64,000 nt of DNA, from NCBI RefSeq assembly GCF_012927045.1, contig NZ_JABBFW010000001.1, positions 186,001 to 250,000 of the forward strand, in the 5' to 3' direction. The notes below the pieces were generated by a model, which ran no database searches, was not told the origin of the DNA, and saw only the letters and a program-made list of their open reading frames with translations. Of this stretch, positions 52,801-61,084 are shown piece after piece. This DNA is from Azohydromonas caseinilytica (GTDB lineage: Bacteria > Pseudomonadota > Gammaproteobacteria > Burkholderiales > Burkholderiaceae_C). A program made the translations under genes and the position numbers. Position 1 is the stretch's first letter; the number at the start of each line of letters is the position of its first letter.

Positions 52801-53460
52801 GCCGGCGAGCAGCTGCTGGGCCTGACCAACGACGTGCTGGACCTCTCGCGCATCGAGGCCGGCGAGATGCGGCTGGAGTGCGTGCCCTTCGAGCTGGTGC
52901 CGCTGCTGGACGCGGTGCACGCCCTGCTGCAGCCGCAGGCCATGGCCAAGGGGCTGGACTTCGAGTTCGAGTTCGCGCCCACGCTGCCCTGGGCCTTGTG
53001 CGGCGACCCGCTGCGGCTGCGGCAGGTGCTGATCAACCTGCTGGGTAACGCCATCAAGTTCACCGCGGCCGGCAGCGTGCGGCTGCAGGTGCGCCCGCTC
53101 GCGCGCGAGCCCGGGCGCGTCACGCTGCGCATGGACGTGGTGGACACAGGCATCGGCATCCCGGCCGAGGCGCAGCAGCGCATCTTCGAGCCCTTCACCC
53201 AGGCCGACAGCTCCACCACGCGGCGCTTCGGCGGCACGGGTCTGGGCTTGTCCATCGTGCGCCGGCTGGTGGCGATGATGGGCGGCACGCTGGAGCTGCG
53301 CAGCACGCCCGGAGCCGGCAGCGTCTTTTCCGTGACGCTGACGCTGGAGGTGGCGGAGGCGGGAAGGGAGGAGCGCCGGGACGCGCCCTCGCCCTCGCTG
53401 GAAACCGCCTCGTCGGCAGCGCCCGCGGCCGGGGCGGGAGGGATTGGTCAGGAAAGCTGA
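49840..53460 (+). CDS. CHASE-PAS-GAF-PAS sensor histidine kinase
   Basis: The product has 1206 residues. A transmembrane helix (about 14-31) precedes a periplasmic CHASE domain (about 70-290, with FPGARGIGFTRRV), and a second helix lies near 325-345. In the cytoplasm come a PAS domain (ASHDAIVGHDAAGRV), a GAF domain (about 500-650), two more PAS domains, a coiled coil, HisKA with MSHEFRTPLNAVIGLSQ (His953), and HATPase with INLLGNAIKFTAAG and VDTGIGIP. No receiver is attached and no response regulator is adjacent. ATG 49840 follows CAAGAAACC with no real ribosome site; the longer frame would be antisense to rlmI. Confidence 0.87.
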   Translation: MPTFRSRLHEWRWPLLVLALGLLAALAAAWSQQRDNELHLHEQLDAASERVADQLVRRLQSYEFGLIADRAAVLAAGSDDLALQHQSFQRFADTLPLQQHFPGARGIGFTRRVPHAQEADFVAAVRRATGQPGFRIHEVTPQLDRPAATPLPERYVVNFLAPPRGNEGALGLDVATGAVRREVLQAAMRSGEARLSAPLTLPQALDHPGRGLLLVLPVYARGVPSTQAEREALAIGWTFMPLVIDEVLRDFDLQDDSLGMALSDVSDPRAPQRFFAAAGWREAAPAALSHRVVLPLFGRRWQVDVQAQPAFVAQLHLRPPAAVAGSIVPLAVLLALLLYAVRRLYREHASLAALVQASHDAIVGHDAAGRVTSWNPAAERILGWTARQALGRDLFGLLAAPGMEPLLQRTRSQVLAGQSVPPFDARVRDAGGTVVPVSMSLVPIRDRAGRWLAAAATLRDMRDMREQRAAQAHILELNARLEEQVQRARLLLLLSEQLRDLGEPQAMVDAASAALAAHLRVAQVGYGEADAAQTQVTVHRDWNDGRIASAAGTWRMDNFGASLLAELRAGRSIAVPDVRQDPRINTPARLPAYERVGIRSLLLVPLVKQGGLVALLFIQDAQPRQWSPAEVTLAEQACERLWGAVERARAERALAAQEAHLSAVLEALPVGVLIADVQGRVTRDNAAHRALWGMGPETPSWERYGEWVGFWPDSGARIAAPEWAMARALRHGELVRDELVECQPFGGGPRRFYLANAAPIRDASGAIVGGVLAELDITERRQAQEQLRLSQEMFAAAFANNPAAILLTRLEDGVVLDLNDTCLRLMGESDRAAVIGRRRVRELWLQPEDSRRFVDQLRSQGTVRDWEQAFHNATDEVFHVQLSAQLLTLHGEAVVLTTVVDITARKQVEAQLQALNATLEQRVARRTAELAAARDAAEAANRAKSAFLATMSHEFRTPLNAVIGLSQLLVRMALPERALGFVRHIEQAGEQLLGLTNDVLDLSRIEAGEMRLECVPFELVPLLDAVHALLQPQAMAKGLDFEFEFAPTLPWALCGDPLRLRQVLINLLGNAIKFTAAGSVRLQVRPLAREPGRVTLRMDVVDTGIGIPAEAQQRIFEPFTQADSSTTRRFGGTGLGLSIVRRLVAMMGGTLELRSTPGAGSVFSVTLTLEVAEAGREERRDAPSPSLETASSAAPAAGAGGIGQES

Positions 53461-53519
53461 ATGATGAGCCCGCTGGGTGGGCGGACTGTTCAGTCTTTCC
53501 GGACAATCTCCAGCCCCCC

Positions 53520-54506
53520 TCACTCCTTCTTCTTCGCCCTCGGATGCGCCGCGTCGTACACCTTGGCGAGGTGCTGGAAGTCCAGCCGCGTGTAGATCTG
53601 GGTGGTGGTGATGCTGGCGTGGCCCAGCAGCTCCTGCACGGCGCGCAGGTCGCCGCTGGACTGCAGCAGGTGCGAGGCGTAGCTGTGGCGCAGCATGTGC
53701 GGATGCACCGAGGTCGGCAGCCCGGCCTGCAGCGCCTGGCGGCGCAGGCGCGAGCGCACCTGCGAATCCGTCAGCCGCGTGCCGCGCTTGCTCACGAACA
53801 GCGCCCGCTCGCCCGGCGCGGCCAGCAGCGCTCGCTGCGCCAGCCAGCGCCGCAGCGCCGCCAGCGCAGCGGTGCCCACCGGCCCGCTGCGGCGCTTGGA
53901 GCCCTTGCCCAGCACGTGCACGGTGGCGTCGGCAATGTCCACCCAGCCCGCGGCGCCCTCGCCGGCACCGACGTCCAGCCCGACCAGCTCGCCCACGCGC
54001 AGCCCGCAGCCGTAGAGCAGCTCGACGATGCAGTGGTCGCGCGCGGCCAGCGCCGGATCGGCGTCCGAGGGCTCGTGCTCGGCCAGCGCCACCGCCTGCT
54101 CCACCGACAGCGCCTTGGGCAGCGGCTTGGGCGCCTTGGGCGGACGCAGCCCGGCCACGGGGTTCTGCGCCACCAGGCCGTTCTGGCCCCACCAGCGGTA
54201 GAGGCCGCGCCAGGCCGAGAGGATCAGCGCGATGCTGCGCGGCGCCAGGCCGCCGGCGTGCAGCGCCGCCATCCAGCCGCGCACATGGTGCGGCTGGGCC
54301 TGACGCAGCACCACACCGTCCTGGCCGGACAGCGCCACCAGCCGGCGCAGCGCGTCGCGGTACAGCTCCAGGCTGCGCGGCGCCAGGCGCCGCTCCACCT
54401 GCAGGTGCAGCAGCCACTGCTCCAGCTCCTCCGGCAGCACGATGGACGCGGCGTCCACCGGCGCCGCGGGCGCGGCAACGGCCGCCTTCTTCCCTGCGCG
54501 GGCCAT
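53520..54506 (-). CDS. xerC: Tyrosine recombinase XerC
   Basis: The 328-residue site-specific recombinase resolves chromosome dimers at dif with XerD. The N-terminal SAM-like core-binding domain (about 28-115) and the catalytic domain carry the full set: Arg in GCGLRVGELVGL, Lys in LGKGSKRR, His-x-x-Arg in HMLRHSYA, His in LGHASITTTQIYTRLD, and nucleophile Tyr305. The start at 54506 is two bases after the DUF484 stop. The dapF-DUF484-xerC order is conserved in proteobacteria. Confidence 0.93.
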   Translation of the reverse strand: MARAGKKAAVAAPAAPVDAASIVLPEELEQWLLHLQVERRLAPRSLELYRDALRRLVALSGQDGVVLRQAQPHHVRGWMAALHAGGLAPRSIALILSAWRGLYRWWGQNGLVAQNPVAGLRPPKAPKPLPKALSVEQAVALAEHEPSDADPALAARDHCIVELLYGCGLRVGELVGLDVGAGEGAAGWVDIADATVHVLGKGSKRRSGPVGTAALAALRRWLAQRALLAAPGERALFVSKRGTRLTDSQVRSRLRRQALQAGLPTSVHPHMLRHSYASHLLQSSGDLRAVQELLGHASITTTQIYTRLDFQHLAKVYDAAHPRAKKKE

Positions 54507-54508
54507 GC

Positions 54509-55192
54509 TCAGCGCGGCAGCAGCCGCGACAGCGCCGCCGAGGCGATGTCGCCGATGCGCACCAGGAAGTCCACGCCCATGTCGCTCTGGAAGCGGGTGG
54601 CGTCGGGCGAGCCCAGCATCAGCAGCCCGAAGGCGCCCCGGGCGCTGTCGTGGCGCAGCGGGACGCAGGCAATGGACAGTGCCGGCGTGCCGTCGAACAG
54701 CCATTGCGCCGCCTCCACCTCGCCGGTGTTGAGGGCGCACAGCGGCAGCGCCAGCTCGTCGGCGAAGCCGCGCACGGTGCCGGGCTCGGCCAACACGAAG
54801 CCCTCGCTGGCGTAGGCAACGTCCACGTCCCACAGCCGCAGCGCGGCCTGCGGCACCAGGAACTGCTGCTTGAGCTCTTCCACCAGCAGCAGCGGCAGCG
54901 AGCGCGAGTCGCGCTGCAGCATCACGGCGCGGGTCCAGGCGTGCAGCCGCTCGGCGATGGCGGTGTTCTCCTGGCCGTGGCGGATCATCTCCATCAGCCG
55001 CTGCTCCAGCCCCTTGATGCGCTCGCGCAGCAGCGCGGCCTGGCGCTCCTGCAGCGACACGGCCCGCCCGCCATGCGGGCTGGCCAGCCGGATCTCGCCC
55101 AGCAGCTCGGCATGGCGCTCGAAGAAGCCGGGGTTGAGCGACAGGTACTGGGCGAGGTCGTCCTCGGTGATGCCGTCGATGCCGCCGCTCAC
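54509..55192 (-). CDS. DUF484 (GAF-like) protein
   Basis: The 227-residue protein starts at GTG 55192, overlapping the dapF stop (GTGA). The start [22 protein letters not shown] and the following FFERHAELL are the DUF484 signature. The C-terminal part has a GAF-like fold with [20 protein letters not shown]. It is the homologue of E. coli YigA, encoded between dapF and xerC; no biochemical function is established. Confidence 0.85.
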   Translation of the reverse strand: MSGGIDGITEDDLAQYLSLNPGFFERHAELLGEIRLASPHGGRAVSLQERQAALLRERIKGLEQRLMEMIRHGQENTAIAERLHAWTRAVMLQRDSRSLPLLLVEELKQQFLVPQAALRLWDVDVAYASEGFVLAEPGTVRGFADELALPLCALNTGEVEAAQWLFDGTPALSIACVPLRHDSARGAFGLLMLGSPDATRFQSDMGVDFLVRIGDIASAALSRLLPR

Positions 55193-56046
55193 AGCTCGAC
55201 CTCCCCTTCGAACACCGTCTGCGCCGGGCCGGTCATCAGCACATGCGCGTCGCCGCCGGCCCACTCGATGGTCAGCCGCCCGCCGGGCGCGTCCACGTCC
55301 ACGCGGTGGTCCAGCCAGCCCAGCCGGATGCCGGCCACCACCGCCGCGCAGGCGCCGGTGCCGCAGGCCAGCGTCTCGCCGGCGCCGCGCTCGTACACGC
55401 GCAGCCGGATGTGGCTGCGGCTGACCACCTCCATGAAGCCGGCGTTGACGCGGCGCGGGAAGCGGTCGTGGCCTTCGATCTGCGGGCCCTCGATGTCCAC
55501 CGGCGCGCGCTTGACGTCGTCCACGCGCCGCACCGCGTGCGGGTTGCCCATCGAGACCACCGCCACCTCGATGTCGTCGCCGTCGCCCAGTGCCAGCGGC
55601 CAGAGCTGGAACCCGTTGAGCTCGCGCGGCGTCAGGCCGCTGGCGTCGAAGGGGATGCGCGCGTGCTCGAACACGGGCGCATTCATGTCCACGGTGACGC
55701 GGCCGTCGTCCTGCAGGCGCAGCTCCAGCAGCGTGTTCATGGTTTCCACGCGCACCGTGCGCTGGGTGGTCAGGCCCTTGTCGTGCACGAAGCGCACGAA
55801 GCAGCGCGCGCCGTTGCCGCACTGCTCGACCTCCTCGCCGCTGCCGCCGTTGAAGATGCGGTAGCGGAAATCGACGCCGGGCGTGGCGCTCTTCTCCACC
55901 ACCAGGATCTGGTCGGCGCCGACGCCGAAGCGGCGGTCGCCCAGGCGGCGGTAATGCTCGGCCGTGAGTTGCAGCGGCTGCTGCGTCGCGTCGAGCACGA
56001 CGAAGTCGTTGCCGGCGCCCTGCATCTTGGTGAAGCGGAGTTTCAT
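55189..56046 (-). CDS. dapF: Diaminopimelate epimerase
   Basis: The 285-residue enzyme converts LL- to meso-diaminopimelate for lysine and peptidoglycan. The two catalytic cysteines are Cys76 (EQCGNGARC) and Cys228 ([11 protein letters not shown]); the start [18 protein letters not shown] is diagnostic. ATG 56046 heads a three-gene unit with DUF484 and xerC. No ribosome site stands out. Confidence 0.97.
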   Translation of the reverse strand: MKLRFTKMQGAGNDFVVLDATQQPLQLTAEHYRRLGDRRFGVGADQILVVEKSATPGVDFRYRIFNGGSGEEVEQCGNGARCFVRFVHDKGLTTQRTVRVETMNTLLELRLQDDGRVTVDMNAPVFEHARIPFDASGLTPRELNGFQLWPLALGDGDDIEVAVVSMGNPHAVRRVDDVKRAPVDIEGPQIEGHDRFPRRVNAGFMEVVSRSHIRLRVYERGAGETLACGTGACAAVVAGIRLGWLDHRVDVDAPGGRLTIEWAGGDAHVLMTGPAQTVFEGEVEL

Positions 56047-56119
56047 GCGCCGGATTATCGGCCGCCGCCCGCGGGCCTCCGGCCGGGCCGGGGCCGCGCG
56101 GACGGCGCGGCGCCAGGGC

Positions 56120-56377
56120 TCAGGAATGCTCGGCCGCGGCAATGGCGGCGAGCAGTTCCTCGTCGGAGGCGCTTTCCTCCCAGCCGCGCGGCATGCGGAT
56201 GCGCAGGCTGGAGGCGCCGCCGCTGGGCGTGCAGGCCACGGGCACGGTGCCGTCGCCGTTCTCCAGCTTGTCGGCGGCGGCCTCGGCGGAGGCGTCGCTG
56301 GCATCACCGACGCCGGAGAGGGCTTCCACGCAGGTCCAGCGCATGTTGTTGGCGTCCTGCACTTCGCGCTGCTTCAT
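56120..56377 (-). CDS. Small acidic protein of unknown function
   Basis: The 85-residue product ([20 protein letters not shown] start) is acidic, soluble and has two Cys. It ends in a short helix, [16 protein letters not shown] recognise no family. It is 13 bases downstream of another small gene on the same strand; its own ribosome site is weak. The reading frame has normal coding bias. Confidence 0.55.
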   Translation of the reverse strand: MKQREVQDANNMRWTCVEALSGVGDASDASAEAAADKLENGDGTVPVACTPSGGASSLRIRMPRGWEESASDEELLAAIAAAEHS

Positions 56378-56389
56378 GGCCGGCCCCGC

Positions 56390-56692
56390 TCAGGCGTGGT
56401 CCTTGCGCGAGCTGCCGCCCTCGGGGCCCATCTGGCCGCCGCGGCTCTGTTCCTGGCTGGTGGCGCGCTGCGGGCTGCCCAGGCCGCCCTGCGAGTCGAC
56501 GCGGCCGTCGGTCGAGCCCATGCCGCCCTGCTCGGCGCGGCTCTCGTCGGCGCTGCGCGCGCCCAGCTGCGTGCCGCTGGTCTGGCCGGCGGTGGTGCCG
56601 CCCTGCATCTGCTTGTGCGGCGCGGTCTTGTCGCCCTGGGCGTCGGAGCTGCCCTGCTGGTCTTGCTGGTCGGACTTTCTGCGGTTGGTCAT
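56390..56692 (-). CDS. Small Gln/Gly/Ser-rich hydrophilic protein
   Basis: The 100-residue product starts MTNRRKSDQQDQQGSSDAQG behind an AGGAG ribosome site at ATG 56692. It is rich in Gln, Gly, Ser and Asp, without hydrophobic segments, and ends SSRKDHA. It is probably disordered and resembles in style the Gln-rich product at 8844, but no clear homology is visible. Confidence 0.6.
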   Translation of the reverse strand: MTNRRKSDQQDQQGSSDAQGDKTAPHKQMQGGTTAGQTSGTQLGARSADESRAEQGGMGSTDGRVDSQGGLGSPQRATSQEQSRGGQMGPEGGSSRKDHA

Positions 56693-56923
56693 GGCGGTCT
56701 CCTGTTCGATGTGCACGGCACACCCCGGCACAGGCGGCAACCGGGAGTCCCGCGCCCCGCGGCCTGCCCGCGGCACGGGCACCGCCGGCGCCTGGAAACC
56801 CTGCATTTCCCGGAAAGCTTGCACCGAGGGTTTTTTCCTCTCCAGACAGGACAAAGCTCCTATGGGGACCAGGCACACCGGAGCGTAAAAAACAATTTCC
56901 CAAAGCAAAGAGGGACCAGTTCC

Positions 56924-57490
56924 ATGAACAAGCCTGCGGCAGCAAGAATATTGCTCTGTATTTCCACCTTGATTCTGGCGGGATGGCTGCAAGGCTGCGC
57001 GACCGCCACGGGCCCGGCATTTTCAAATGCCCAGGCACCCGAAAATGGAAAAGGCCTCGTCTATCTCTACCGCACCAGCGCCTTCTTCGCGATCGCGCAG
57101 TCGTTCCTGGTCCATGCCGACGGCAAGGAGGCCGGCCGGCTGCCCAACGCCTCCTACCTGGCGCTGCAACTGCCGCCCGGTGTGCACTCGCTCAAGGTGA
57201 CGCCGGGCGGGCTCGGGCGCACCAGCGTTCTCGACATCGAGGTCCGTGCCGGAACCACGAGCTTCTACCAATACGACTTCGCGACCGGGGCGCTGGCGAA
57301 CAGCTTCTTCATCGGTGCGTCCATCAAGCCGCGCGATCCCGCCATGGCACTCGTGAATTTGAAAAACCTCACGGCAGCCTCACCCCGGCCGGGCCCGGAT
57401 TCCAATTCAACCAGCCTTTACGGGCGACTGGATGAGACCAATACCGTCTCCGCCGTGAGCGGCAGTATTCAGGCCGGATACAGGAAATAA
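56924..57490 (+). CDS. DUF2846-like lipoprotein
   Basis: The 188-residue protein has a lipoprotein signal (ILLCISTLILAGWLQGCATA) with lipobox Leu-Gln-Gly-Cys, acylated at Cys25. The mature part has GLVYLYRTSAFFAIAQSF and LALQLPPGVHSLKVTP, the DUF2846 pattern. It is probably a membrane-anchored periplasmic protein of unknown role. The signal-peptide region and both flanks are much richer in A and T than the surroundings, which may mark recent acquisition. Confidence 0.75.
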   Translation: MNKPAAARILLCISTLILAGWLQGCATATGPAFSNAQAPENGKGLVYLYRTSAFFAIAQSFLVHADGKEAGRLPNASYLALQLPPGVHSLKVTPGGLGRTSVLDIEVRAGTTSFYQYDFATGALANSFFIGASIKPRDPAMALVNLKNLTAASPRPGPDSNSTSLYGRLDETNTVSAVSGSIQAGYRK

Positions 57491-57695
57491 TATTTTCAGC
57501 GAAGAGCCGATTTTCACGCACGGCAATGACGGGCCATGAATTCAGCCCGATCCTTGAGAATCGGTGATTCCATGATTTTTGGAGCCGGCGCAGGCAGGGT
57601 CTGTGCCATGGCCCGCGGCGCGCAAGCGCTCCCTGCAAGGTTTACGCAACCGATGCGCCGGCGGGCTGGCGGCCGTGACGGCCCCGCCCCAGCGC

Positions 57696-58580
57696 TCAGC
57701 CGTACAGCGACGGCTGCCCCGGCGGCCGCGTCTTGAAGCGCTTGTGCACCCACAGGTACTGCGCCGGGCAGTGGCGGATTTCCTCTTCGATCCAGCGGTT
57801 CATGCTGGCGGCGTCGGCTTCGAGGTCGCCGGTGGGCCAGTCGTCCCAGGGCGGCAGGAACTTCACCTTGTAGCCCTGGCCGCCGGGCAGCATCTCCACC
57901 ACCACCGGCTGCACCACCATGTCCAGCGAGCGCGCCATCCGCGCCGGCGCCAGCAGCGTGGCCGCGGGCACGTCGAAGAAGGGCACGAAGGCGGCGTCCT
58001 TGATGCCGAAGTCCATGTCGGGCAGGTTGAAGAAGGCCCAGCCGCGCATGATGGCGCGCACCAGCGGCAGCGCGCGCTCGCTGCGCGCAAACACGTCGCC
58101 CTGCCCGAAGCGCAGCCGGCCCTTGCGGATCTCGGCGTCCCACACCGGGTTGCTCTGCGCCTGGTAGATCGAGCCCACCTTCTGCTTCTGGAACAGCTGC
58201 GTGGCCACGCCGGCCACGTCCAGCCCCACGAAGTGCGGCACCAGCCACATCACCGGCCGCGGGCTGCGCTCGGCCAGCCCCACGTCGCCCTCGACGTGGA
58301 TGAGCTTCCTGAGCCGCTGCGCCGGCGCATACCACAGCAGGCCGCGCTCGATCAGGCTGCGGAACAGCCAGCCGAAATGCTCGCGCACCAGGCGCCGGCG
58401 CTCCTGGGCATCGAGGTGCGGGAAGCACAGCGCCACGTTGCGCAGCGCGATGCGGCGGCGGCTGCCGGCCAGCGCGTAACCCAGCGCCCCCAGCCCCCGC
58501 CCCAGCGCTGCCTGCACGCCCAGCGGCAGGCGGTACACCAGGCGCAGCAGCCCGATGCCCAGCTTGGCGCCGACACTCAC
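57696..58580 (-). CDS. LpxL/HtrB-family acyltransferase (second of pair)
   Basis: The 294-residue protein starts at GTG 58580, overlapping the upstream paralogue stop (GTGA). The catalytic HX4D motif is HFVGLD. A single N-terminal hydrophobic segment and the AQYLWVHKRFKTRPPGQPSLY ending match lipid A late acyltransferases, which move an acyl chain from acyl-ACP to Kdo2-lipid A at the inner membrane. Two paralogues in tandem suggest distinct acylation positions. Confidence 0.87.
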   Translation of the reverse strand: MSVGAKLGIGLLRLVYRLPLGVQAALGRGLGALGYALAGSRRRIALRNVALCFPHLDAQERRRLVREHFGWLFRSLIERGLLWYAPAQRLRKLIHVEGDVGLAERSPRPVMWLVPHFVGLDVAGVATQLFQKQKVGSIYQAQSNPVWDAEIRKGRLRFGQGDVFARSERALPLVRAIMRGWAFFNLPDMDFGIKDAAFVPFFDVPAATLLAPARMARSLDMVVQPVVVEMLPGGQGYKVKFLPPWDDWPTGDLEADAASMNRWIEEEIRHCPAQYLWVHKRFKTRPPGQPSLYG

Positions 58581-59473
58581 GACGCCGACCCTTGCGCGGC
58601 GGCGGCGTCGGGCGCCTCGGCCGGGCGCGGCGTCTTGTAGCGGTGGTAGCCCCAGAGGTACTGGGCGGGGTTGAGCATGATCAGGCGTTCCATTTCTTCG
58701 TTGATGCGGCGGGCACAGGCGCGCTGCAGCGCCTCGCTGTCGGGCTCCCCGGCGCCGGGCAGCGGCTGCCGCGGCGCGCTCACGTGCAGGATGTAGCCGC
58801 GGCCCTGGGGCAGGCGCTCGGCCCACATCAGCAGCCAGTCGGCGCCGGTCTGGCGCACCAGCTTGGCCGCCAGCGTCATGGTGTAGGCCTCGCGGCCGAA
58901 GAACGGCGCCCACACGCCCATGCCCTCGGGCGGCACCTGGTCGGGCAGCAGGCCGATGGTCTCGCCGCGCTTGAGCGCGCGCAGCATCTGGCGCACGCCG
59001 GAGAGCGTGGCCGGCGCGGTGGCCATGCCGGGGCGCCCGCGCGCCGTCTCCTCCAGTTCGCGCAGCGCGGCCTTGCGCGAGGGGCGGTAGAGCACGGTCA
59101 GCGGCTTCGAATCGCCCCAGCGCTCGGCAAAGGCACGGGCGGTGATCTCGAAGCAGCCCAGGTGCGGCGTGAGGATCACCAGCCCCTTGCCGCGCGCGAA
59201 GGCCTGCTCGATGAGCTCGGCCCCCTCCCAGCGGCAGTAGGGCGAGACGGTGCCGTCGCGCAGCCACAGCCACGGCGCCTCGGCGGCCATCTTGCCGGCC
59301 TGCGTCACGGCCTCGCGACGCTGCGCCGGCGTCAGGCCCGCCAGGTCCGCATTGGCGCGCAGCCGGCGCCGGTAGGTGGGCGACAGCAGGTAGCTCAGCC
59401 AGCCCAGGCAACTGCCGGCAACGTGCAGCCAACCCAGCGGCCAAGTGGCCATCCAGCGCAGAAGTGCGTTCAT
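58577..59473 (-). CDS. LpxL/HtrB-family acyltransferase (first of pair)
   Basis: The 298-residue protein has an N-terminal anchor helix (WLHVAGSCLGWLSYLLS), a variant HX4E catalytic motif HLGCFE (as in LpxL-type enzymes), the VLYRPSRKAALRELEE and IGLLPDQVPPEGMGVWAPFF motifs, and the AQYLWGYHRYKTPR ending. The start is ATG 59473; longer in-frame extension would cross the metK gene on the other strand. Divergent from metK. Confidence 0.88.
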   Translation of the reverse strand: MNALLRWMATWPLGWLHVAGSCLGWLSYLLSPTYRRRLRANADLAGLTPAQRREAVTQAGKMAAEAPWLWLRDGTVSPYCRWEGAELIEQAFARGKGLVILTPHLGCFEITARAFAERWGDSKPLTVLYRPSRKAALRELEETARGRPGMATAPATLSGVRQMLRALKRGETIGLLPDQVPPEGMGVWAPFFGREAYTMTLAAKLVRQTGADWLLMWAERLPQGRGYILHVSAPRQPLPGAGEPDSEALQRACARRINEEMERLIMLNPAQYLWGYHRYKTPRPAEAPDAAAAQGSAS

Positions 59474-59480
59474 CGTTGAA

Positions 59481-59638
59481 TAGAATCGAAGCGTCGCCGG
59501 TTTAAAGGACAACTTGCGGGGCGACGTGGGTGTGAACCCCACCGGGCCGGAAAGCCTGACAAGTACCGCTAAAGCGTTCGCCGCCTCACTCCCGAGCAGG
59601 GCCGGCAACGCAGCCAGCAAACCCAGGAGTGTAGAAAA
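59481..59638 (+). promoter_or_regulatory. Structured metK leader, candidate riboswitch or attenuator
   Basis: TAGAAT at 59481-59486 is a possible -10, giving a leader of about 145 bases. ACTTG (59512-59516) can pair with CAAGT (59560-59564), enclosing two hairpins: GTGGG/CCCAC (59526-59542) and GGC-CGGAAA-GCC (59545-59556). A CGCTAAAGCG element follows, and GCGGGGCGACG (59517-59526) can pair with CGTTCGCCGC (59575-59584), which would form a pseudoknot or a competing fold. An AGGAG ribosome site precedes the GTG start. The layout suggests SAM-linked control; no known class matched by eye. Confidence 0.45.
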
Positions 59639-60826
59639 GTGGCGAACGACTTCCTCTTCACCTCGGAGTCCGTCTCCGAAGGCCATCCCGACAAGGTCGC
59701 GGACCAGATCTCGGACGCGATCCTCGACGCGATCTTCACGCAGGACCCGCGCAGCCGCGTGGCGGCCGAGACGCTGTGCAACACCGGCCTCGTGGTGCTC
59801 GCCGGCGAGATCACGACCAACGCGCACGTGGACTACATCCAGGTCGCGCGCGACACCATCAAGCGCATCGGCTACGACAACACCGAGTACGGCATCGACT
59901 ACAAGGGCTGCGCCGTGCTCGTGGCCTACGACAAGCAGAGCAACGACATCGCCCAGGGCGTGGACCACGCCAGCGACGACTACCTCAACATCGGCGCCGG
60001 CGACCAGGGCCTGATGTTCGGCTACGCCTGCGACGAGACGCCCGAGCTCATGCCCGCGCCGATCTACTACGCGCACCGCCTCGTCGAGCGCCAGGCCCAG
60101 CTGCGCAAGGACGGCCGCCTGCCCTTCCTGCGCCCGGACGCCAAGAGCCAGGTCACGATGCGCTACGTGGACGGCAAGCCCCACAGCATCGACACCGTGG
60201 TGCTCTCCAGCCAGCACGCGCCCGAGATGAGCGACGGCAAGCACATGAAGCCCGAGTTCGTCGAGGCGGTGATCGAGGAGATCATCAAGCCGGTGCTGCC
60301 CACCGAGTGGCTCAAGGAAACGAAGTACCTGGTCAACCCAACCGGCCGCTTCGTCATCGGCGGCCCGCAGGGCGACTGCGGCCTGACCGGGCGCAAGATC
60401 ATCGTGGACACCTACGGCGGCGCCTGCCCCCACGGCGGCGGCGCCTTCTCGGGCAAGGACCCGACGAAGGTGGACCGCTCCGCCGCCTACGCCGCGCGCT
60501 ACGTGGCCAAGAACATCGTCGCCGCCGGCCTGGCGCGCCAGTGCCAGATCCAGGTCGCCTACGCCATCGGCGTGGCCCAGCCGATGAACGTCACGGTCTA
60601 CACCGAGGGCACCGGCAAGATTCCCGACGCGCGCATCGCCGAGATCGTGCGCGAGGTCTTCGACCTGCGCCCGAAGGGCATCATCCAGATGCTCGACCTG
60701 CTGCGCCCCATCTACGGCAAGACCGCCGCCTACGGCCACTTCGGCCGCGACGAGCCGGAGTTCTCCTGGGAGCGCACCGACAAGGTCGCCGTGCTGCGCG
60801 ACCTCGCCGGCCTGTCGGGCAAGTAA
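59639..60826 (+). CDS. metK: S-adenosylmethionine synthetase
   Basis: The 395-residue enzyme makes SAM from methionine and ATP. It starts at GTG 59639 ([20 protein letters not shown], with the ATP-binding His) behind AGGAGT. It includes [15 protein letters not shown], the [21 protein letters not shown] loop (residue run split by the glycine-rich turn) and the ending [14 protein letters not shown]. It is flanked upstream by the structured leader and downstream by a strong terminator, so it is likely monocistronic. Confidence 0.97.
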   Translation: MANDFLFTSESVSEGHPDKVADQISDAILDAIFTQDPRSRVAAETLCNTGLVVLAGEITTNAHVDYIQVARDTIKRIGYDNTEYGIDYKGCAVLVAYDKQSNDIAQGVDHASDDYLNIGAGDQGLMFGYACDETPELMPAPIYYAHRLVERQAQLRKDGRLPFLRPDAKSQVTMRYVDGKPHSIDTVVLSSQHAPEMSDGKHMKPEFVEAVIEEIIKPVLPTEWLKETKYLVNPTGRFVIGGPQGDCGLTGRKIIVDTYGGACPHGGGAFSGKDPTKVDRSAAYAARYVAKNIVAAGLARQCQIQVAYAIGVAQPMNVTVYTEGTGKIPDARIAEIVREVFDLRPKGIIQMLDLLRPIYGKTAAYGHFGRDEPEFSWERTDKVAVLRDLAGLSGK

Positions 60827-60877
60827 GCCCTGCGCCGGCGGCCGCAGCGCGCGCCGCCGGCTGAAAGCGCCCTTCCG

Positions 60878-60925
60878 ACGCCCGGCCCGGGCTGCCCCGC
60901 GCAGCGCGGGCCGGGCGTTTCGTTT
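60878..60925 (+). terminator. Rho-independent terminator of metK
   Basis: ACGCCCGGCCCG (60878-60889) pairs with CGGGCCGGGCGT (60907-60918). A GCTGC/GCAGC pair lies inside, and TTTCGTTT follows. It lies 50 bases after the metK stop. Confidence 0.8.
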
Positions 60926-60974
60926 GCGGCACGCACGGCCGCCGCGCCCGTCACGCGGCCGACTCCGGGACTTC

Positions 60975-60980
60975 CCTAGA
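60975..60980 (+). promoter_or_regulatory. Candidate -10 (TAGAAT) for the DUF2760-Hsp70 operon
   Basis: CCTAGAATCGC lies about 105 bases before the DUF2760 start and just after the metK terminator. It matches the CTAGAnT elements before other genes here; no convincing -35 is seen. Confidence 0.35.
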
Positions 60981-61084
60981 ATCGCCCGCATTCCTCGCGG
61001 CCGCGGCCGGGCTCCCGGGCCCGCGGCTCCGCCTGACCTGCCGTCCTCCGGCGCCCGTGCCGGACCACCACGGAGAACCCACCG

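Noticed and set aside
51073-54417. 1114-residue minus-strand ORF opposite the CHASE kinase
   Set aside because: Antisense shadow spanning two real genes, with no motif and no start signal.
53520-54506. Integrative-element integrase
   Set aside because: The gene sits in the conserved dapF-DUF484-xerC order, with no attachment site or cargo.
59481-59638. Calling the metK leader a known SAM, SAH or FMN riboswitch
   Set aside because: Only short pieces (CCCCACCGG, GCTAAAG) resemble known classes and the rest of their cores is missing.
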